From Aerococcus agrisoli (lineage in GTDB: Bacteria; Bacillota; Bacilli; Lactobacillales; Aerococcaceae): a stretch of 35,414 bases of DNA. A program made the position numbers and the translations under genes. The stretch spans positions 283-35,696 of the forward strand of contig NZ_RKMG01000021.1 in assembly GCF_003797145.1 (NCBI RefSeq), in the 5' to 3' direction. This document shows positions 8,010 to 16,659 of the stretch, piece by piece (position 1 is the first letter of the stretch; the number at the start of each line of letters is the position of its first letter). The notes below the pieces were generated by a model that did not search any database, was not told the DNA's origin, and worked only from the letters and a program-made list of their open reading frames with translations.

Positions 8010-9113
8010 ATGTTTGGTTGTTCCATTTTCTTAAATGAGGAAATTGATTTTGATTATTTAAAAATGATGAAAAAATCGGGATTTGAGGGTATTTTCACAT
8101 CAATTCATATACCTGAAGACGATGATTCGGTGTATATCAACCGAATCAAAACATTAGGGAAATTTGTTAGAGAAAATCATTTAACTTTAATGGTAGACGT
8201 ATCTGGAAATACTTTGGAAAAAATAGGTGCCTCATTTATGAATGTTCAACCACTGTTGGATATAGGCATTACAGGTTTGCGTATTGATTACGGGATTTCA
8301 AATCAAACAATTGCAGATTTGTCACATAAAATGGATATTGCTCTAAATGCATCGACAATAGGGAAAGAAGATATAGAAGAACTATCTTACCTTAAAGCCA
8401 ATTTTTCTAATATAGAGGCATGGCATAATTATTATCCTCGTCCAAAAACGGGATTAGATGAGTACCAATTTCATAAAAAAAATGCGTGGTTACATCATCA
8501 AGGGTTGAAAGTTATGGCTTTCGTTCCAGGCAATAGTAAAAAAAGGGGGCCATTATACAAAGGGTTACCCACAATAGAAAAACATAGAAACCTACATCCT
8601 TTGGTGGCTTCAGTTGAACTAATAAATCAATACCATGTAGATCATGTTTATATTGGAGATCCAGGTATATCAACATTATTGCAAAGGCAATTTCAAAATT
8701 TTATTTTAAACAATAAAATACTTTTGAGAGCTGATAAGCTAGTTGACAACGATGAAAAGCTTCTTGCTCATATTGCAGGGGAACATACAAATCGCAAGGA
8801 TGCAGCAAGAGATGTAATCAGAAGTGAGGAGTCACGTTTGATACGTAAAATTTCAGCAGTACCCAAGATGAATACAATACCTAGATTAAAGGGTTCAATC
8901 ACCATCGATAATGAAGCTTATGGTAGATATATGGGTGAAGTACAGATAACAAAGGTCAATTTGTCACAAGATGAAAAGGTAAATGTAATCGCTAAAGTAA
9001 GTGAAGAAGATTTGCTACTAATTGACATTATTGAACCGGGACAAAAATTTGAATTTCTATTGGAGGATGGATATGGATTTGGAAAAATTAATCACGGAGC
9101 AACGGAACCCTGA
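8010..9113 (+). CDS. mupG: 6-phospho-N-acetylmuramidase MupG (DUF871 family)
   Basis: MupG hydrolyses MurNAc-6-phosphate-GlcNAc, the phosphorylated wall disaccharide, to MurNAc-6-phosphate and GlcNAc in the cytoplasm. The 367-residue protein has the DUF871 architecture: an N-terminal TIM-barrel-like domain (about 1-235, with [13 protein letters not shown] near the start and [17 protein letters not shown] in the middle) and a smaller C-terminal beta-rich domain (about 240-360). The order mupG-murQ-murP-murR is that of the Staphylococcus aureus MurNAc salvage operon. Start ATG at 8010 with AGAGGTGG upstream. Its 3' end overlaps murQ by 41 bp, suggesting translational coupling. Confidence 0.9.
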   Translation: MFGCSIFLNEEIDFDYLKMMKKSGFEGIFTSIHIPEDDDSVYINRIKTLGKFVRENHLTLMVDVSGNTLEKIGASFMNVQPLLDIGITGLRIDYGISNQTIADLSHKMDIALNASTIGKEDIEELSYLKANFSNIEAWHNYYPRPKTGLDEYQFHKKNAWLHHQGLKVMAFVPGNSKKRGPLYKGLPTIEKHRNLHPLVASVELINQYHVDHVYIGDPGISTLLQRQFQNFILNNKILLRADKLVDNDEKLLAHIAGEHTNRKDAARDVIRSEESRLIRKISAVPKMNTIPRLKGSITIDNEAYGRYMGEVQITKVNLSQDEKVNVIAKVSEEDLLLIDIIEPGQKFEFLLEDGYGFGKINHGATEP

Positions 9114-9966
9114 AACTATGAATCTAGATCAGATGACCATTAAAGAAATGCTTAGCCAAATGAATAAGGAGGATAAAAAAGTACCATTTGCGATTGAAGA
9201 ATCTTTGGGACAAATTGAGAAAGCTATTGATCATATTATCCAATCATTTAATCATAATGGTAGGTTAATTTATATGGGCGCAGGAACCAGTGGCAGATTG
9301 GGTGTTTTAGATGCTGCTGAATGTGTACCAACATTTGGCGTGTCTCCCAATATGGTTGTTGGTTTAATTGCTGGTGGACCGCAAGCTATGATTCAAGCAG
9401 TAGAAGGTGCGGAAGACTCGATACTTCTAGGTGAGGATGATTTAAAAGAAATCAAATTAACACCAAAGGATACAGTTGTTGGTATTGCAGCTTCGGGACG
9501 TACACCGTATGTAATTGGAGGACTTAAATATGCGAATACTATAGGGGCTTCTACAGTATCATTGTCTTGCAATAAAGATGCAGAAATTAGTCAGTTTGCA
9601 AAGATTCCTATCGAAGTTGACGCTGGACCGGAAATTTTATCTGGATCAACTAGACTTAAGGCTGGAACAGCACAAAAATTAATTTTAAATATGTTATCTA
9701 CATGTTCTATGGTAGGAATAGGTAAAGTCTATCAAAATTTGATGGTAGATGTTCAAGCAACAAATGAAAAACTCGAAGTTCGTGCAAAGAGAATTATCCA
9801 ACAAGCAACGGACTGTAGTCCCGAACAAGCTAGCAAGGCGTTTAAATTAGCTGATAAGCAAGTAAAAGTTGCTATTGTAATGATATTAACAGGTTTTGAT
9901 AAAGAGCAAGCAATTAATAAACTAAAAGAGGCGAATGGCTTTGTAAACAATGTTACGAAAAATTAG
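9073..9966 (+). CDS. murQ: N-acetylmuramic acid 6-phosphate etherase MurQ
   Basis: Cleaves the lactyl ether of MurNAc-6-phosphate, giving GlcNAc-6-phosphate and D-lactate. It contains a SIS (sugar isomerase) domain with [16 protein letters not shown] and [19 protein letters not shown], both MurQ signatures, and a C-terminal helical domain. I start it at ATG 9073 ([15 protein letters not shown]), six bases after GGAGG at 9062-9066; this gives 297 residues, the normal size, and matches the family N-terminus. An earlier ATG at 9022 lies inside mupG without a suitable ribosome site and adds unrelated residues; ATG 9067 is too close to GGAGG. It overlaps the end of mupG in another frame. Confidence 0.95.
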   Translation: MDLEKLITEQRNPETMNLDQMTIKEMLSQMNKEDKKVPFAIEESLGQIEKAIDHIIQSFNHNGRLIYMGAGTSGRLGVLDAAECVPTFGVSPNMVVGLIAGGPQAMIQAVEGAEDSILLGEDDLKEIKLTPKDTVVGIAASGRTPYVIGGLKYANTIGASTVSLSCNKDAEISQFAKIPIEVDAGPEILSGSTRLKAGTAQKLILNMLSTCSMVGIGKVYQNLMVDVQATNEKLEVRAKRIIQQATDCSPEQASKAFKLADKQVKVAIVMILTGFDKEQAINKLKEANGFVNNVTKN

Positions 9967-9980
9967 GGAGGAAGAGCATC

Positions 9981-11474
9981 ATGGTTAAAACGAATGAAGA
10001 ACGCTTAGCAAGTGAAATTTATAAAAATATTGGTGGTCCTGCGAACGCAAAAAAAGTATACAACTGTATGACTCGTGTGCGCATTGACATAATTAATGAT
10101 CAAGATGTACATTTAGATGACTTAAAGGCCGTAGAAGGAGTACTTGGTGTAGTAGAAGATGGGGATACTTTGCAAGTAGTTGTTGGGCCAGGGACGGCTG
10201 CTAAAGTGGCTACTGAAATGGCCAAAAATTCTTCAGTTGAGCAGGGTGAATCACTTAATGAAAATCTTGATACCAATCTAACATATAATCGAACTGAAGC
10301 TGAACGAATAGCAGCAAACAATAAAAGTGAATTAAAAAAGAAAAATAATTCACCATTCAAACAAGCATTGAAAGTTATTGCTTCTATATTTGTGCCATTA
10401 ATCCCAGCATTTGTTGGAGCTGGTATTATCGGTGGTATTGCTTCAATTATCCAAAATATGCTCACTGCCGGTACATTAGACCCTGACTTCTGGCAAAATA
10501 TTTTTGTTGTTTTAAAAATTATCCAAAATGGATTATTCGCTTACTTGAATATTTATATTGGTATTAATGCAGCCCGCGTATTTGGTGCGACAGAAGGTCT
10601 TGGTGGAGTTGTTGCAGGTGTAACATACCTAACAGGTATGGTTGTTGAAACACCATTACCTAACATTTTTACTGGTGGGCCATTAGCTGCTGGGCAAGGA
10701 GGGGTCATCGGGGTTATCATTGCAGTTTATCTCTTGTCAATTGTTGAGAAAAATCTACGAAAAGTTGTTCCTGATTCAATTGATATTATCGTAACGCCAA
10801 CTATTTCTCTATTGATTGTTGGTATGACAACTATTTTCTTAATTATGCCAATTGCCGGTTTTATCTCAACTTCTTTAGTTGGTGGAATTAACTGGGTATT
10901 AACTGTGGGTGGTCCTGTAGCTGGGTTTATCTTAGGTGCTACGTTCCTACCATTAGTAATGTTTGGTTTACATCAGATTTTGACACCTATTCATATTGAA
11001 ATGATTGCTGCTACGGGTAAAACAGTATTATTACCAATTTTAGCCATGGCTGGTGCGGGTCAAGTTGGTGCCGCATTTGCTTTGTGGATTAGATGCCGTC
11101 AAAATAAACAACTAACTAATATTATAAAAGGGTCATTACCAGTAGGTATTTTAGGAATCGGTGAACCACTAATTTATGCCGTTACATTACCATTAGGTCG
11201 TCCATTTATCACAGCCTGCTTGGGTGGAGGTATTGGTGGTGCCGTTTTAGGTGCAATTGGTGGTGTAGGTGCCACAGCAATTGGTCCTTCAGGGGTAGCT
11301 TTAATCCCTCTAATTGCAGATGGTCAATGGATGAGTTATGTATTGGGATTGTTAGCAGCATATATGGGTGGATTCGTGCTAACTTATTTCTTTGGTGTAC
11401 CAGCGGAAGCTACGCGTGCAACAGAAATTACGGGCGCTCCTTCAAGCACTATGGATGCACTACACAAATTATAG
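9981..11474 (+). CDS. murP: PTS MurNAc-type EIIBC component
   Basis: Phosphotransferase-system permease of the glucose/sucrose superfamily, in the salvage pathway bringing in MurNAc or MurNAc-GlcNAc as the 6-phosphate. The EIIB domain (about 1-95) carries the phosphorylated Cys29 in YNCMTRVR. A charged linker (about 95-125) leads to EIIC (about 130-490), with roughly ten membrane segments and the substrate loop GILGIGEPLIYAV, including the conserved GE. No EIIA domain is fused, so a EIIA-Glc-type protein must come from elsewhere. Ribosome site GGGAGGAAG. It lies 14 bp after murQ. The substrate is assigned from operon context; the sequence alone fits any glucose-family EIIBC. Confidence 0.9.
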   Translation: MVKTNEERLASEIYKNIGGPANAKKVYNCMTRVRIDIINDQDVHLDDLKAVEGVLGVVEDGDTLQVVVGPGTAAKVATEMAKNSSVEQGESLNENLDTNLTYNRTEAERIAANNKSELKKKNNSPFKQALKVIASIFVPLIPAFVGAGIIGGIASIIQNMLTAGTLDPDFWQNIFVVLKIIQNGLFAYLNIYIGINAARVFGATEGLGGVVAGVTYLTGMVVETPLPNIFTGGPLAAGQGGVIGVIIAVYLLSIVEKNLRKVVPDSIDIIVTPTISLLIVGMTTIFLIMPIAGFISTSLVGGINWVLTVGGPVAGFILGATFLPLVMFGLHQILTPIHIEMIAATGKTVLLPILAMAGAGQVGAAFALWIRCRQNKQLTNIIKGSLPVGILGIGEPLIYAVTLPLGRPFITACLGGGIGGAVLGAIGGVGATAIGPSGVALIPLIADGQWMSYVLGLLAAYMGGFVLTYFFGVPAEATRATEITGAPSSTMDALHKL

Positions 11475-11498
11475 TATGATAAAATAATATATCATGTG

Positions 11499-11532
11499 AA
11501 CTCGAGGAATATTCTGATTCCTCGAGTTTATT
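11499..11532. terminator. Attenuator or terminator between murP and murR
   Basis: A perfect 12-bp stem (11499-11510 with 11517-11528) and 6-nt loop, followed by only a broken T tract. It probably lowers transcription into murR rather than stopping it completely; no clear promoter for murR is visible after it. Confidence 0.65.
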
Positions 11533-11562
11533 ATTAAATTTATTATGAACGGGGGATACCTT

Positions 11563-12417
11563 GTGGCGAAAAATGTACTTTCGACCATTAAAGAGCGGTT
11601 AGCTCACCTTCCCAAAGCAGAGCGAAAAATTGCAGATTATGTTTTAGCAAAACCTTTGGACGTTATTCAAATGAATGCGAAAGATTTAGCAAATAAAGCA
11701 AAAACAAGTCCAGCAAGTGTTGTCCGCTTTTGTCACTCAATAGGCATAGGCGGTTTTACAGAATTGAAATTAGCTTTGTCTGCTCAATCTAATCAATGGA
11801 CTGAAGATCACTATACCGATATATTGCCAGATGAAAATCTAGCAAGAATTAAAGAAAAATTGGCAGTGAATACTACAATTGTGTTAGAGGAAACAAATGA
11901 AACTTTGTCTGATGAAGTAGTAGAGGCTGCAGTTACACAAATGATGAAAAGTCCGATGATTTATGTATATGGAATTGGTGCTTCATATTTGGTTGCTATG
12001 GATTTACGTCAAAAATTCACTAGGATAGGTAAACAAGTAATTGTATCTCAAGATCAACACGAGTTAGTTGCTGCGATGGCAATTGCAGAAACAGGTTCAA
12101 TTTATATTGGCATTTCCTATAGTGGTGAAAAAAGAGATGGTATTAAAATGATGGAAGCTGCTAAAAAATGGGGATTAAAAACGATATCTTTAACAAAAGC
12201 ATCTGATAATTCCTTAAGTCGTTTAGCCGATATTTCATTACAAACCGCTGAAACGAATGAAGCATTATTGCGAAGTGGCGCTACGTTCTCTTTATTGTCC
12301 CAACTGTATGCAGTAGATGTACTATTTTTCCATTACATGACAAAAAATTATGATGGGCATGTAAAAAATTTAGAATTGTCTCGTAAAGCAACGGATGTAT
12401 ATGATCAATTTAGTTAA
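11563..12417 (+). CDS. murR: RpiR-family transcriptional regulator MurR
   Basis: A predicted cytoplasmic sensor-repressor of the MurNAc operon. The N-terminal RpiR helix-turn-helix domain (about 1-77; PKAERKIADYVL, SPASVVRFCHSIG) precedes a SIS domain (about 105-240; YVYGIGASYLVAMDL, GISYSGEKRDGIKMMEAAKK) that in this family binds a phosphosugar, here probably MurNAc-6-phosphate. I prefer the GTG at 11563 (MAKNVLSTIKERL), seven bases after GGGGGA at 11551-11556; an ATG at 11545 would place that ribosome site inside the gene. It gives 284 residues, usual for RpiR proteins. It is the last gene of the operon, and self-regulation through the sites at 7879-7945 is likely. Confidence 0.9.
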   Translation: MAKNVLSTIKERLAHLPKAERKIADYVLAKPLDVIQMNAKDLANKAKTSPASVVRFCHSIGIGGFTELKLALSAQSNQWTEDHYTDILPDENLARIKEKLAVNTTIVLEETNETLSDEVVEAAVTQMMKSPMIYVYGIGASYLVAMDLRQKFTRIGKQVIVSQDQHELVAAMAIAETGSIYIGISYSGEKRDGIKMMEAAKKWGLKTISLTKASDNSLSRLADISLQTAETNEALLRSGATFSLLSQLYAVDVLFFHYMTKNYDGHVKNLELSRKATDVYDQFS

Positions 12418-12450
12418 TAACACGAAAAAAAACCTGTATTAAAAAACAAA

Positions 12451-12492
12451 AAAAGACGAGAACAATTCGATTAAACATGTTCTCGTCTTTTG
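12451..12492 (+). terminator. Terminator after murR
   Basis: A perfect 14-bp stem (12451-12464 with 12478-12491), 13-nt loop and T residues on the right. An A run on the left could also let it work leftward. Confidence 0.88.
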
Positions 12493-12533
12493 CTTTGCTT
12501 GAAAATTTTTTTAAGATTTGAGGATTGGAAGTG

Positions 12534-12686
12534 TAGTTCTTTAGCCGTGAAACAGCATGAAATCGAGACCTTGGCTCGATTTCAAGTCTGGAGACCTCGG
12601 CTCCAGACGGTGCCACGGCTTACAAGAAACTTACGCTGCAAGGACGAAAATCGAAGATTTTATACTTTTGTCCGATTTTCTTTTTC
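12534..12686. repeat. Structured non-coding element with three-way junction
   Basis: The space between murR and the next gene (12418-12769) has no credible gene. It holds a compact fold: an outer stem AGCCGTG/CACGGCT (12543-12549 with 12614-12620), extendable outward, enclosing two hairpins. These are a 10-bp stem at 12558-12567/12575-12584 and an 8-bp stem at 12586-12593/12601-12608. Both have the same tip, GAG-ACCTYGG-CTC. Further on, GAAAATCG/CGATTTTC (12646-12653 with 12673-12680) precedes TTTTTC, resembling a rightward terminator. It could be an intergenic repeat or a structured RNA; no clear promoter precedes it. It shares two 10-mers with the repeat cluster at 32.6 kb. Confidence 0.6.
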
Positions 12687-12701
12687 TATTTTATCCATCC
12701 C

Positions 12702-12731
12702 TTGTCCTAGCATTTTCGATAGGGTTATGGT
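12702..12731 (+). promoter_or_regulatory. Possible promoter for Spx/ArsC-like gene
   Basis: TTGTCC (12702-12707), 18-bp spacer and TATGGT (12726-12731). A modest match, but correctly placed after the structured element. Confidence 0.4.
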
Positions 12732-12769
12732 AAAAACAAGTATAAGCGTTTTGAAAGGTGGACGAGGTT

Positions 12770-13126
12770 ATGTTGAAAATTTATGGTTTAAACCAGTGCT
12801 CAACGACACAAAAAGTGAAGTCTTATTTAAAAGATAAGGGACTTGAATTTACTGATATTATTGATATTCGTGATAATCCGCCTCTAGTGGATGAACTCGC
12901 ATTAGCCTTAGATGCAGTAGATGGACAATATACCAAGATATTAAATACTTCGGGCGGTTTGTATCGAGAAATGGGACTTAAAGACAAGTTGAAGGATATG
13001 GACCAAACGACATTCTTACAAACACTATCTGATAATGGCATGTTAGTGAAAAGACCACTGATTGTTGGTGAAGATAAAGCAACAGCAGGGTCAAAAGAGG
13101 CATTTTTAGATGCAGTTTGGCTTTAG
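12770..13126 (+). CDS. Spx/MgsR/ArsC-family thioredoxin-fold protein
   Basis: A small ArsC/Spx-type protein of 118 residues. The N-terminus reads MLKIYGLNQCSTTQKVKSYL, with one cysteine at the position of the first active-site Cys. The CXXC pair of true Spx is absent (Cys-Ser-Thr-Thr), so it is more like YusI/YffB-type arsenate-reductase-like proteins. The rest (EFTDIIDIRDNPP..., KRPLIVGEDKATAGSKEAFL) matches the family's alpha-beta fold, including the KRP segment. Function is unknown for most of this group; arsenate reduction should not be assumed. ATG 12770 is preferred over GTG 12758, since AAAGGTGG (12754-12761) is correctly spaced for it. The M20 peptidase gene follows after 33 bp, probably co-transcribed. 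Confidence 0.82.
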   Translation: MLKIYGLNQCSTTQKVKSYLKDKGLEFTDIIDIRDNPPLVDELALALDAVDGQYTKILNTSGGLYREMGLKDKLKDMDQTTFLQTLSDNGMLVKRPLIVGEDKATAGSKEAFLDAVWL

Positions 13127-13159
13127 TAATAATAAGATTCTTGAGACAGGTGGCATAAG

Positions 13160-14335
13160 ATGATGATTGATTCAAAAGCACTAAACGAACGTATTAAAGC
13201 ACAAGAAGCTGATATGATTGATTTTTTAAAGCAATTAGTGAATACAGAGTCAGGTATTGAACAAATTGATGGTGTGAATAAAATAGGGCGTATCCTGGCT
13301 GATGCATGCCAAAGTATCGGCATGAAAACTAGGACAATTAAACATGACCAAGCAGGGGATATGGTGATTGCAGAATTCACCCCAGACCAGCCCCAAAGTC
13401 TAGCACCTATTGTTTTATCAGGTCATATGGATACTGTTTTTGAAGCTGGGGTTACACAAGAACATGGCTTCCGTTGGTTGGATGAAGCAGCTGGTCTTGC
13501 TCAGGGTGCAGGGATAATGGATATGAAGGGTGGTTTAGTAATTGCCTTTTATGTAGCCAAGAATCTAATTGAATTAGGCTATCAAGACCATCCCATTAAA
13601 TTGATTTTTGTACCGGATGAGGAAACACTCCATCGTCATTCTGATTCTAGAAATGAAATGTTGGCTGAATTACAAGATGCACACTCATTACTAAATTTTG
13701 AACCAAGTGAAAGTCTAGATAAGCTTGTTGTTAGTCGTAAAGGTGGCATGATGCTAGCCGTTACAGTCGAAGGTATTGCAGGTCATTCAGGTATGGAAGC
13801 CGACAAAGGGCGATCTGCTATTGTTGAGTTAGCCCAAAAGGTTGTTGCATTAGAAGCGAAAACGGATATATCCCGTCATAAGTTGATAAACTGTGGTTTA
13901 TTTAATGGTGGCGTGTCGGCAAATACAATTCCAGGATTCGCTAAGGGGAATTTCTCGCTACGTTTTCCCAATGAAGCAATCAAACAAGAAATTCTAAATG
14001 ACTTAGATGCCGTCGTAAATCAGACCTATATCGAGGGCACGACAACAACTTATACGATTGAATCAGGCGTGGATGCCATGGAATGGACTGACAAAGTTGA
14101 TGGTCTATTGAAGCATTATCAGACCGTGGCGAAAAGTATTGGCTATGGCACTATCACAGCCATGGAAAGCCAGGGGGCATCTGATGCCTCTATTGCTACT
14201 CAAGCGGATATTCCGGTACTTGATGGTCTTGGCGTGGTTGGTAGCGGTGCCCATACATTGACGGAAACCGCGGACCTAACTTCACTCGTACCAAAAGTAT
14301 GTTTATCTATTCACGCAATTGCTCAACTATCTTAA
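13160..14335 (+). CDS. M20-family zinc metallopeptidase
   Basis: A cytoplasmic dinuclear-zinc hydrolase of the ArgE/DapE/carboxypeptidase G2 group. Metal and catalytic residues are visible: His89 and Asp91 (SGHMD), bridging Asp121 (GIMDMKGG), Glu154 (general base) and Glu155 (PDEET), and a C-terminal His in GSGAHTLTE. The dimerisation lid domain is about 190-300 (RKGGMMLAVTVEGIAGHSG). Length 391. Family members remove glutamate, acyl groups or N-terminal residues from small peptides; the exact substrate cannot be told. AGGTGG at 13149-13154 serves an ATG at 13160, or 13163. It lies 33 bp after the Spx/ArsC-like gene and ends at a bidirectional terminator. Confidence 0.9.
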   Translation: MMIDSKALNERIKAQEADMIDFLKQLVNTESGIEQIDGVNKIGRILADACQSIGMKTRTIKHDQAGDMVIAEFTPDQPQSLAPIVLSGHMDTVFEAGVTQEHGFRWLDEAAGLAQGAGIMDMKGGLVIAFYVAKNLIELGYQDHPIKLIFVPDEETLHRHSDSRNEMLAELQDAHSLLNFEPSESLDKLVVSRKGGMMLAVTVEGIAGHSGMEADKGRSAIVELAQKVVALEAKTDISRHKLINCGLFNGGVSANTIPGFAKGNFSLRFPNEAIKQEILNDLDAVVNQTYIEGTTTTYTIESGVDAMEWTDKVDGLLKHYQTVAKSIGYGTITAMESQGASDASIATQADIPVLDGLGVVGSGAHTLTETADLTSLVPKVCLSIHAIAQLS

Positions 14336-14360
14336 ATATCTCCAATAGAATAGCAAAAAG

Positions 14361-14395
14361 AAATGCGCCTGAGATTTTGTCTCAAGCGCATTTTT
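14361..14395. terminator. Bidirectional terminator between convergent genes
   Basis: Inverted repeat AAATGCGC-c-TGAGA / TCTCA-a-GCGCATTT (14361-14374 with 14380-14393) with T on the right and A on the left. It ends both the M20 peptidase transcript and the leftward usp transcript. Confidence 0.88.
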
Positions 14396-14411
14396 ATGTT
14401 GGAATAAATGA

Positions 14412-14882
14412 TTATTTACTGTGTTTGATTTGCGTATTATCTAAGTCAGTGCGTACTACTAAAACATCGCAAGGTGCATTACGAATGACATATTCAGATA
14501 CTGAACCAATAAATAGGCGTTCTACAGTATTCAAACCAGTGGCTCCAAGCATAATTAAATCTGCTTTGTAATCACCAGCTAAACTATGGCAGAGTTGATA
14601 TTTCGCTGATCCATAATCTAGGACGGTTTCAACATGTTCAATACCTGCTTTATGGGCAGCTTCTTTATATTCATCAAGCATAACTTTGGCACGCGTAGTA
14701 ATTGCCTCAGGAATTACTTCATTATATACGTTTGTTGTTTGGAAGGCGGCAGTATCGACAATGTGGGCGACAATTAAAGTAGCATTGTTCCGGCCAGCAA
14801 CAGCTACCGCTTTCTTGAAAGCTAATTTAGATTCATCTGATCCATCAATAGGTGCTAAAATACGTGAATATTCTTGATACAT
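14412..14882 (-). CDS. Universal stress protein UspA family
   Basis: A single-domain Usp protein of 156 residues. It starts MYQEYSRILAPIDGSDES and ends with the ATP-binding motif G-X2-G-X9-G-S (GATGLNTVERLFIGS), followed by APCDVLVVR, so it should be of the nucleotide-binding type. Usp proteins help survival during growth arrest and stress, by mechanisms that are mostly unclear. The ATG at 14882 is 11 bases from AGGAG; a GTG at 14891 would be almost in contact with that site, so it is rejected. It has its own promoter and lies downstream of the leftward 6S RNA. Confidence 0.92.
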   Translation of the reverse strand: MYQEYSRILAPIDGSDESKLAFKKAVAVAGRNNATLIVAHIVDTAAFQTTNVYNEVIPEAITTRAKVMLDEYKEAAHKAGIEHVETVLDYGSAKYQLCHSLAGDYKADLIMLGATGLNTVERLFIGSVSEYVIRNAPCDVLVVRTDLDNTQIKHSK

Positions 14883-14904
14883 AGTGCTCACGCTCCTTTC
14901 CTAT

Positions 14905-14932
14905 ATTATACCACTATCGTTTATAATTGTAA
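14905..14932 (-). promoter_or_regulatory. usp promoter
   Basis: Reading leftward: TTACAA (14932-14927), 16-bp spacer, TATAAT (14910-14905) preceded by TGG, an extended -10. Confidence 0.8.
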
Positions 14933-14989
14933 GCGTTTAAGCCACTAGACGCTTATCAATTTTAGGGTTCTTTTATATGAAAAAAGCCA

Positions 14990-15019
14990 CAAAAAAAGGA
15001 CGTAGCATAAGCTACATCC
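14990..15019 (-). terminator. Terminator downstream of 6S RNA
   Basis: Leftward hairpin: GGATGTAGC/GCTACGTCC on the - strand (15019-15011 with 15006-14998), 4-nt loop, then seven T (14997-14991). It marks the 3' end of the primary 6S transcript. Confidence 0.88.
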
Positions 15020-15034
15020 CCCTAAAATTTTAAT

Positions 15035-15240
15035 TTTATGAAAGAGCTCCGTTATGTGCCGGGACGAAATCTATCTGTATTGAACCCGCATTGATATACA
15101 GGTGGGAACCACATATCTACTTCGGCAGTCCTCGTGATGAGGCGTTACGTCCATAAACCTTGGCAGTTCCCTAGATAGCTAATTGTTCGGTCAACACATT
15201 GTAAGAAATCTCGAACACTACAGAGTAATTCTTCTTGCAA
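15035..15240 (-). ncRNA. ssrS: 6S RNA
   Basis: 6S RNA folds like an open promoter and holds back housekeeping RNA polymerase in slow-growing cells. The 400-bp space between usp and rarA contains no gene but has a promoter, a moderately GC-rich body of about 200 nt and a terminator, all leftward. The two ends of the body can pair (GAG/CTC, ATGTG/CACAT and CCG/CGG segments around 15176-15208 and 15042-15065), with a branched middle, as expected for 6S. Location beside rarA is the known 6S neighbourhood in several Firmicutes. Exact ends are estimated from promoter and terminator. A covariance-model search is needed for proof. Confidence 0.72.
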
Positions 15241-15243
15241 TTA

Positions 15244-15272
15244 TCATACATCTTTTATTTCAAAATTTCAAG
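15244..15272 (-). promoter_or_regulatory. 6S RNA promoter
   Basis: Reading leftward: TTGAAA (15272-15267), 17-bp spacer, TATGAT (15249-15244). Predicted start is near 15237. Confidence 0.75.
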
Positions 15273-15293
15273 TTTCTGCTATCAAAGATTCAG

Positions 15294-16565
15294 TTATTTA
15301 TTTTCGCGGATACGACGATTTTCTTCTAAGGCACGTTCATAATTTCCGGTTGTACCAGCTTGATAATAATGGCGCCCAACAAGGGTATCAGGTAGATATT
15401 GTTGACGCACCCAATGGTTTGGATAGGCATGTGGATATTTATATTCCACGCCGTGGCCTAATTGACTGGCGCCTTTATAATGGGCATCTTTCAAGTGTGC
15501 TGGAATAAGACCAGCTTTACCGGCACGGACATCTGCTAAGGCTGCATCAATGGCTTCGATAGCAGAGTTCGATTTAGGTGAAAGTGCTAGATCAATAATC
15601 GCATTTGCAAGCGGTATACGGGCTTCTGGAAAGCCCAACTGGTTAGCAGCTTGGACGGCCGCTACTGTGCGCTCAGTAGCCCCTGGATTGGCTAAACCGA
15701 TGTCTTCATAGGCGATGACTAATAAACGACGACATAGAATCGCTAATTCACCCGCTTCAATTAAACGCGCAGCATATAATAGGGCGGCATCCACATCACT
15801 ACCCCGGATGCTTTTTTGAAATGCCGAAATCACATCGTAATGCATGTCACCATCTGCGTCATGCGAAAATGACTTCATCTGCATACTTTCTTCCGCAATT
15901 TCAAGGGTAATATGGATTTGACCATCATCACTTTCATCAGTAGACTTCACACTTAGTTCCAAGGCATTTAACGCTGAACGCAAGTCTCCGAAAGCAGCAT
16001 GTGCAAAATGCTCTAATGCATTTTCGTCTACAACAACTGGAAATTTCCCTAAGCCACGTTCTTCATCCTCAAGGGCACGTCTTAAACCAAGCATAATATC
16101 CTCATCAGATAAGGGCTGAAGTTGAAAGATTTGCGTACGTGATCGAATGGCCGGACTAGTATTGATAAAAGGATTCTCCGTAGTGGCCCCAATTAGGGTA
16201 ATCAAGCCTGATTCCAAATGCGGTAATAAAAAGTCTTGCTTGGTTTTATCTAGACGATGGATTTCATCTAGCAAGAGGACGATACCACCGGAAAATTTGG
16301 CTTCATCAACAACGGCTTGTAAGTCTTTTTTGCTATCAGTTGCAGCATTTAATTTTCGAAAGGCATATTTCGTAGAGCCCGCAATTGCAGACGCAATGGA
16401 CGTCTTACCGATTCCCGGTGGTCCATATAAAATCATGGAAGATAATTGCTTGGCCTTGACCATGCGATGGATAATTTTACCTTCACCCACAAGATGGGTT
16501 TGACCGATAATTTCTTCGATTGTACGGGGCCGCATCCGATAAGCTAAGGGATTTTGTTGTGGCAT
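15294..16565 (-). CDS. rarA: Replication-associated recombination protein A (RarA/MgsA)
   Basis: An AAA+ ATPase acting at stalled replication forks, related to clamp-loader subunits and RuvB. Starts MPQQNPLAYRMRPRTIEEIIGQ, typical of the family. Walker A GPPGIGKT is at residues 48-55, Walker B LLLDEIHRLDKTKQDFLLP at about 97-115, sensor 1 in IGATTENPF and the arginine finger region SPAIRSRTQIF. The C-terminal tetramerisation domain ends YKYPHAYPNHWVRQQYLPD. Length 423 is standard. It has a strong ribosome site (AAAGGAGG, then 6 bases to ATG). The neighbourhood rarA, 6S RNA and sulfur genes is conserved in Firmicutes. Confidence 0.96.
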   Translation of the reverse strand: MPQQNPLAYRMRPRTIEEIIGQTHLVGEGKIIHRMVKAKQLSSMILYGPPGIGKTSIASAIAGSTKYAFRKLNAATDSKKDLQAVVDEAKFSGGIVLLLDEIHRLDKTKQDFLLPHLESGLITLIGATTENPFINTSPAIRSRTQIFQLQPLSDEDIMLGLRRALEDEERGLGKFPVVVDENALEHFAHAAFGDLRSALNALELSVKSTDESDDGQIHITLEIAEESMQMKSFSHDADGDMHYDVISAFQKSIRGSDVDAALLYAARLIEAGELAILCRRLLVIAYEDIGLANPGATERTVAAVQAANQLGFPEARIPLANAIIDLALSPKSNSAIEAIDAALADVRAGKAGLIPAHLKDAHYKGASQLGHGVEYKYPHAYPNHWVRQQYLPDTLVGRHYYQAGTTGNYERALEENRRIRENK

Positions 16566-16659
16566 GGTATTGCCTCCTTTACGTGAATGATTTACCTAAA
16601 TTGTAGCATAATCGCCTGGTACTTGCGAATGTATGTTCTTATTTGCATAGGAATTGAGC

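Noticed and set aside
8010..12417. Recent horizontal transfer of the MurNAc operon
   Set aside because: The operon looks slightly more AT-rich than its flanks, but there are no mobility genes, repeats or tRNA at its edges, so the evidence is too thin.
12543..12620. Possible tRNA, because of the cloverleaf-like fold
   Set aside because: There is no acceptor end, no T-loop (TTCRA) sequence and no anticodon arm of the right size; the hairpins have 8- and 10-bp stems.
12490..12837. A 115-codon frame across the structured element
   Set aside because: It overlaps the Spx/ArsC-like gene in another frame, covers the hairpins, and shows no family pattern.
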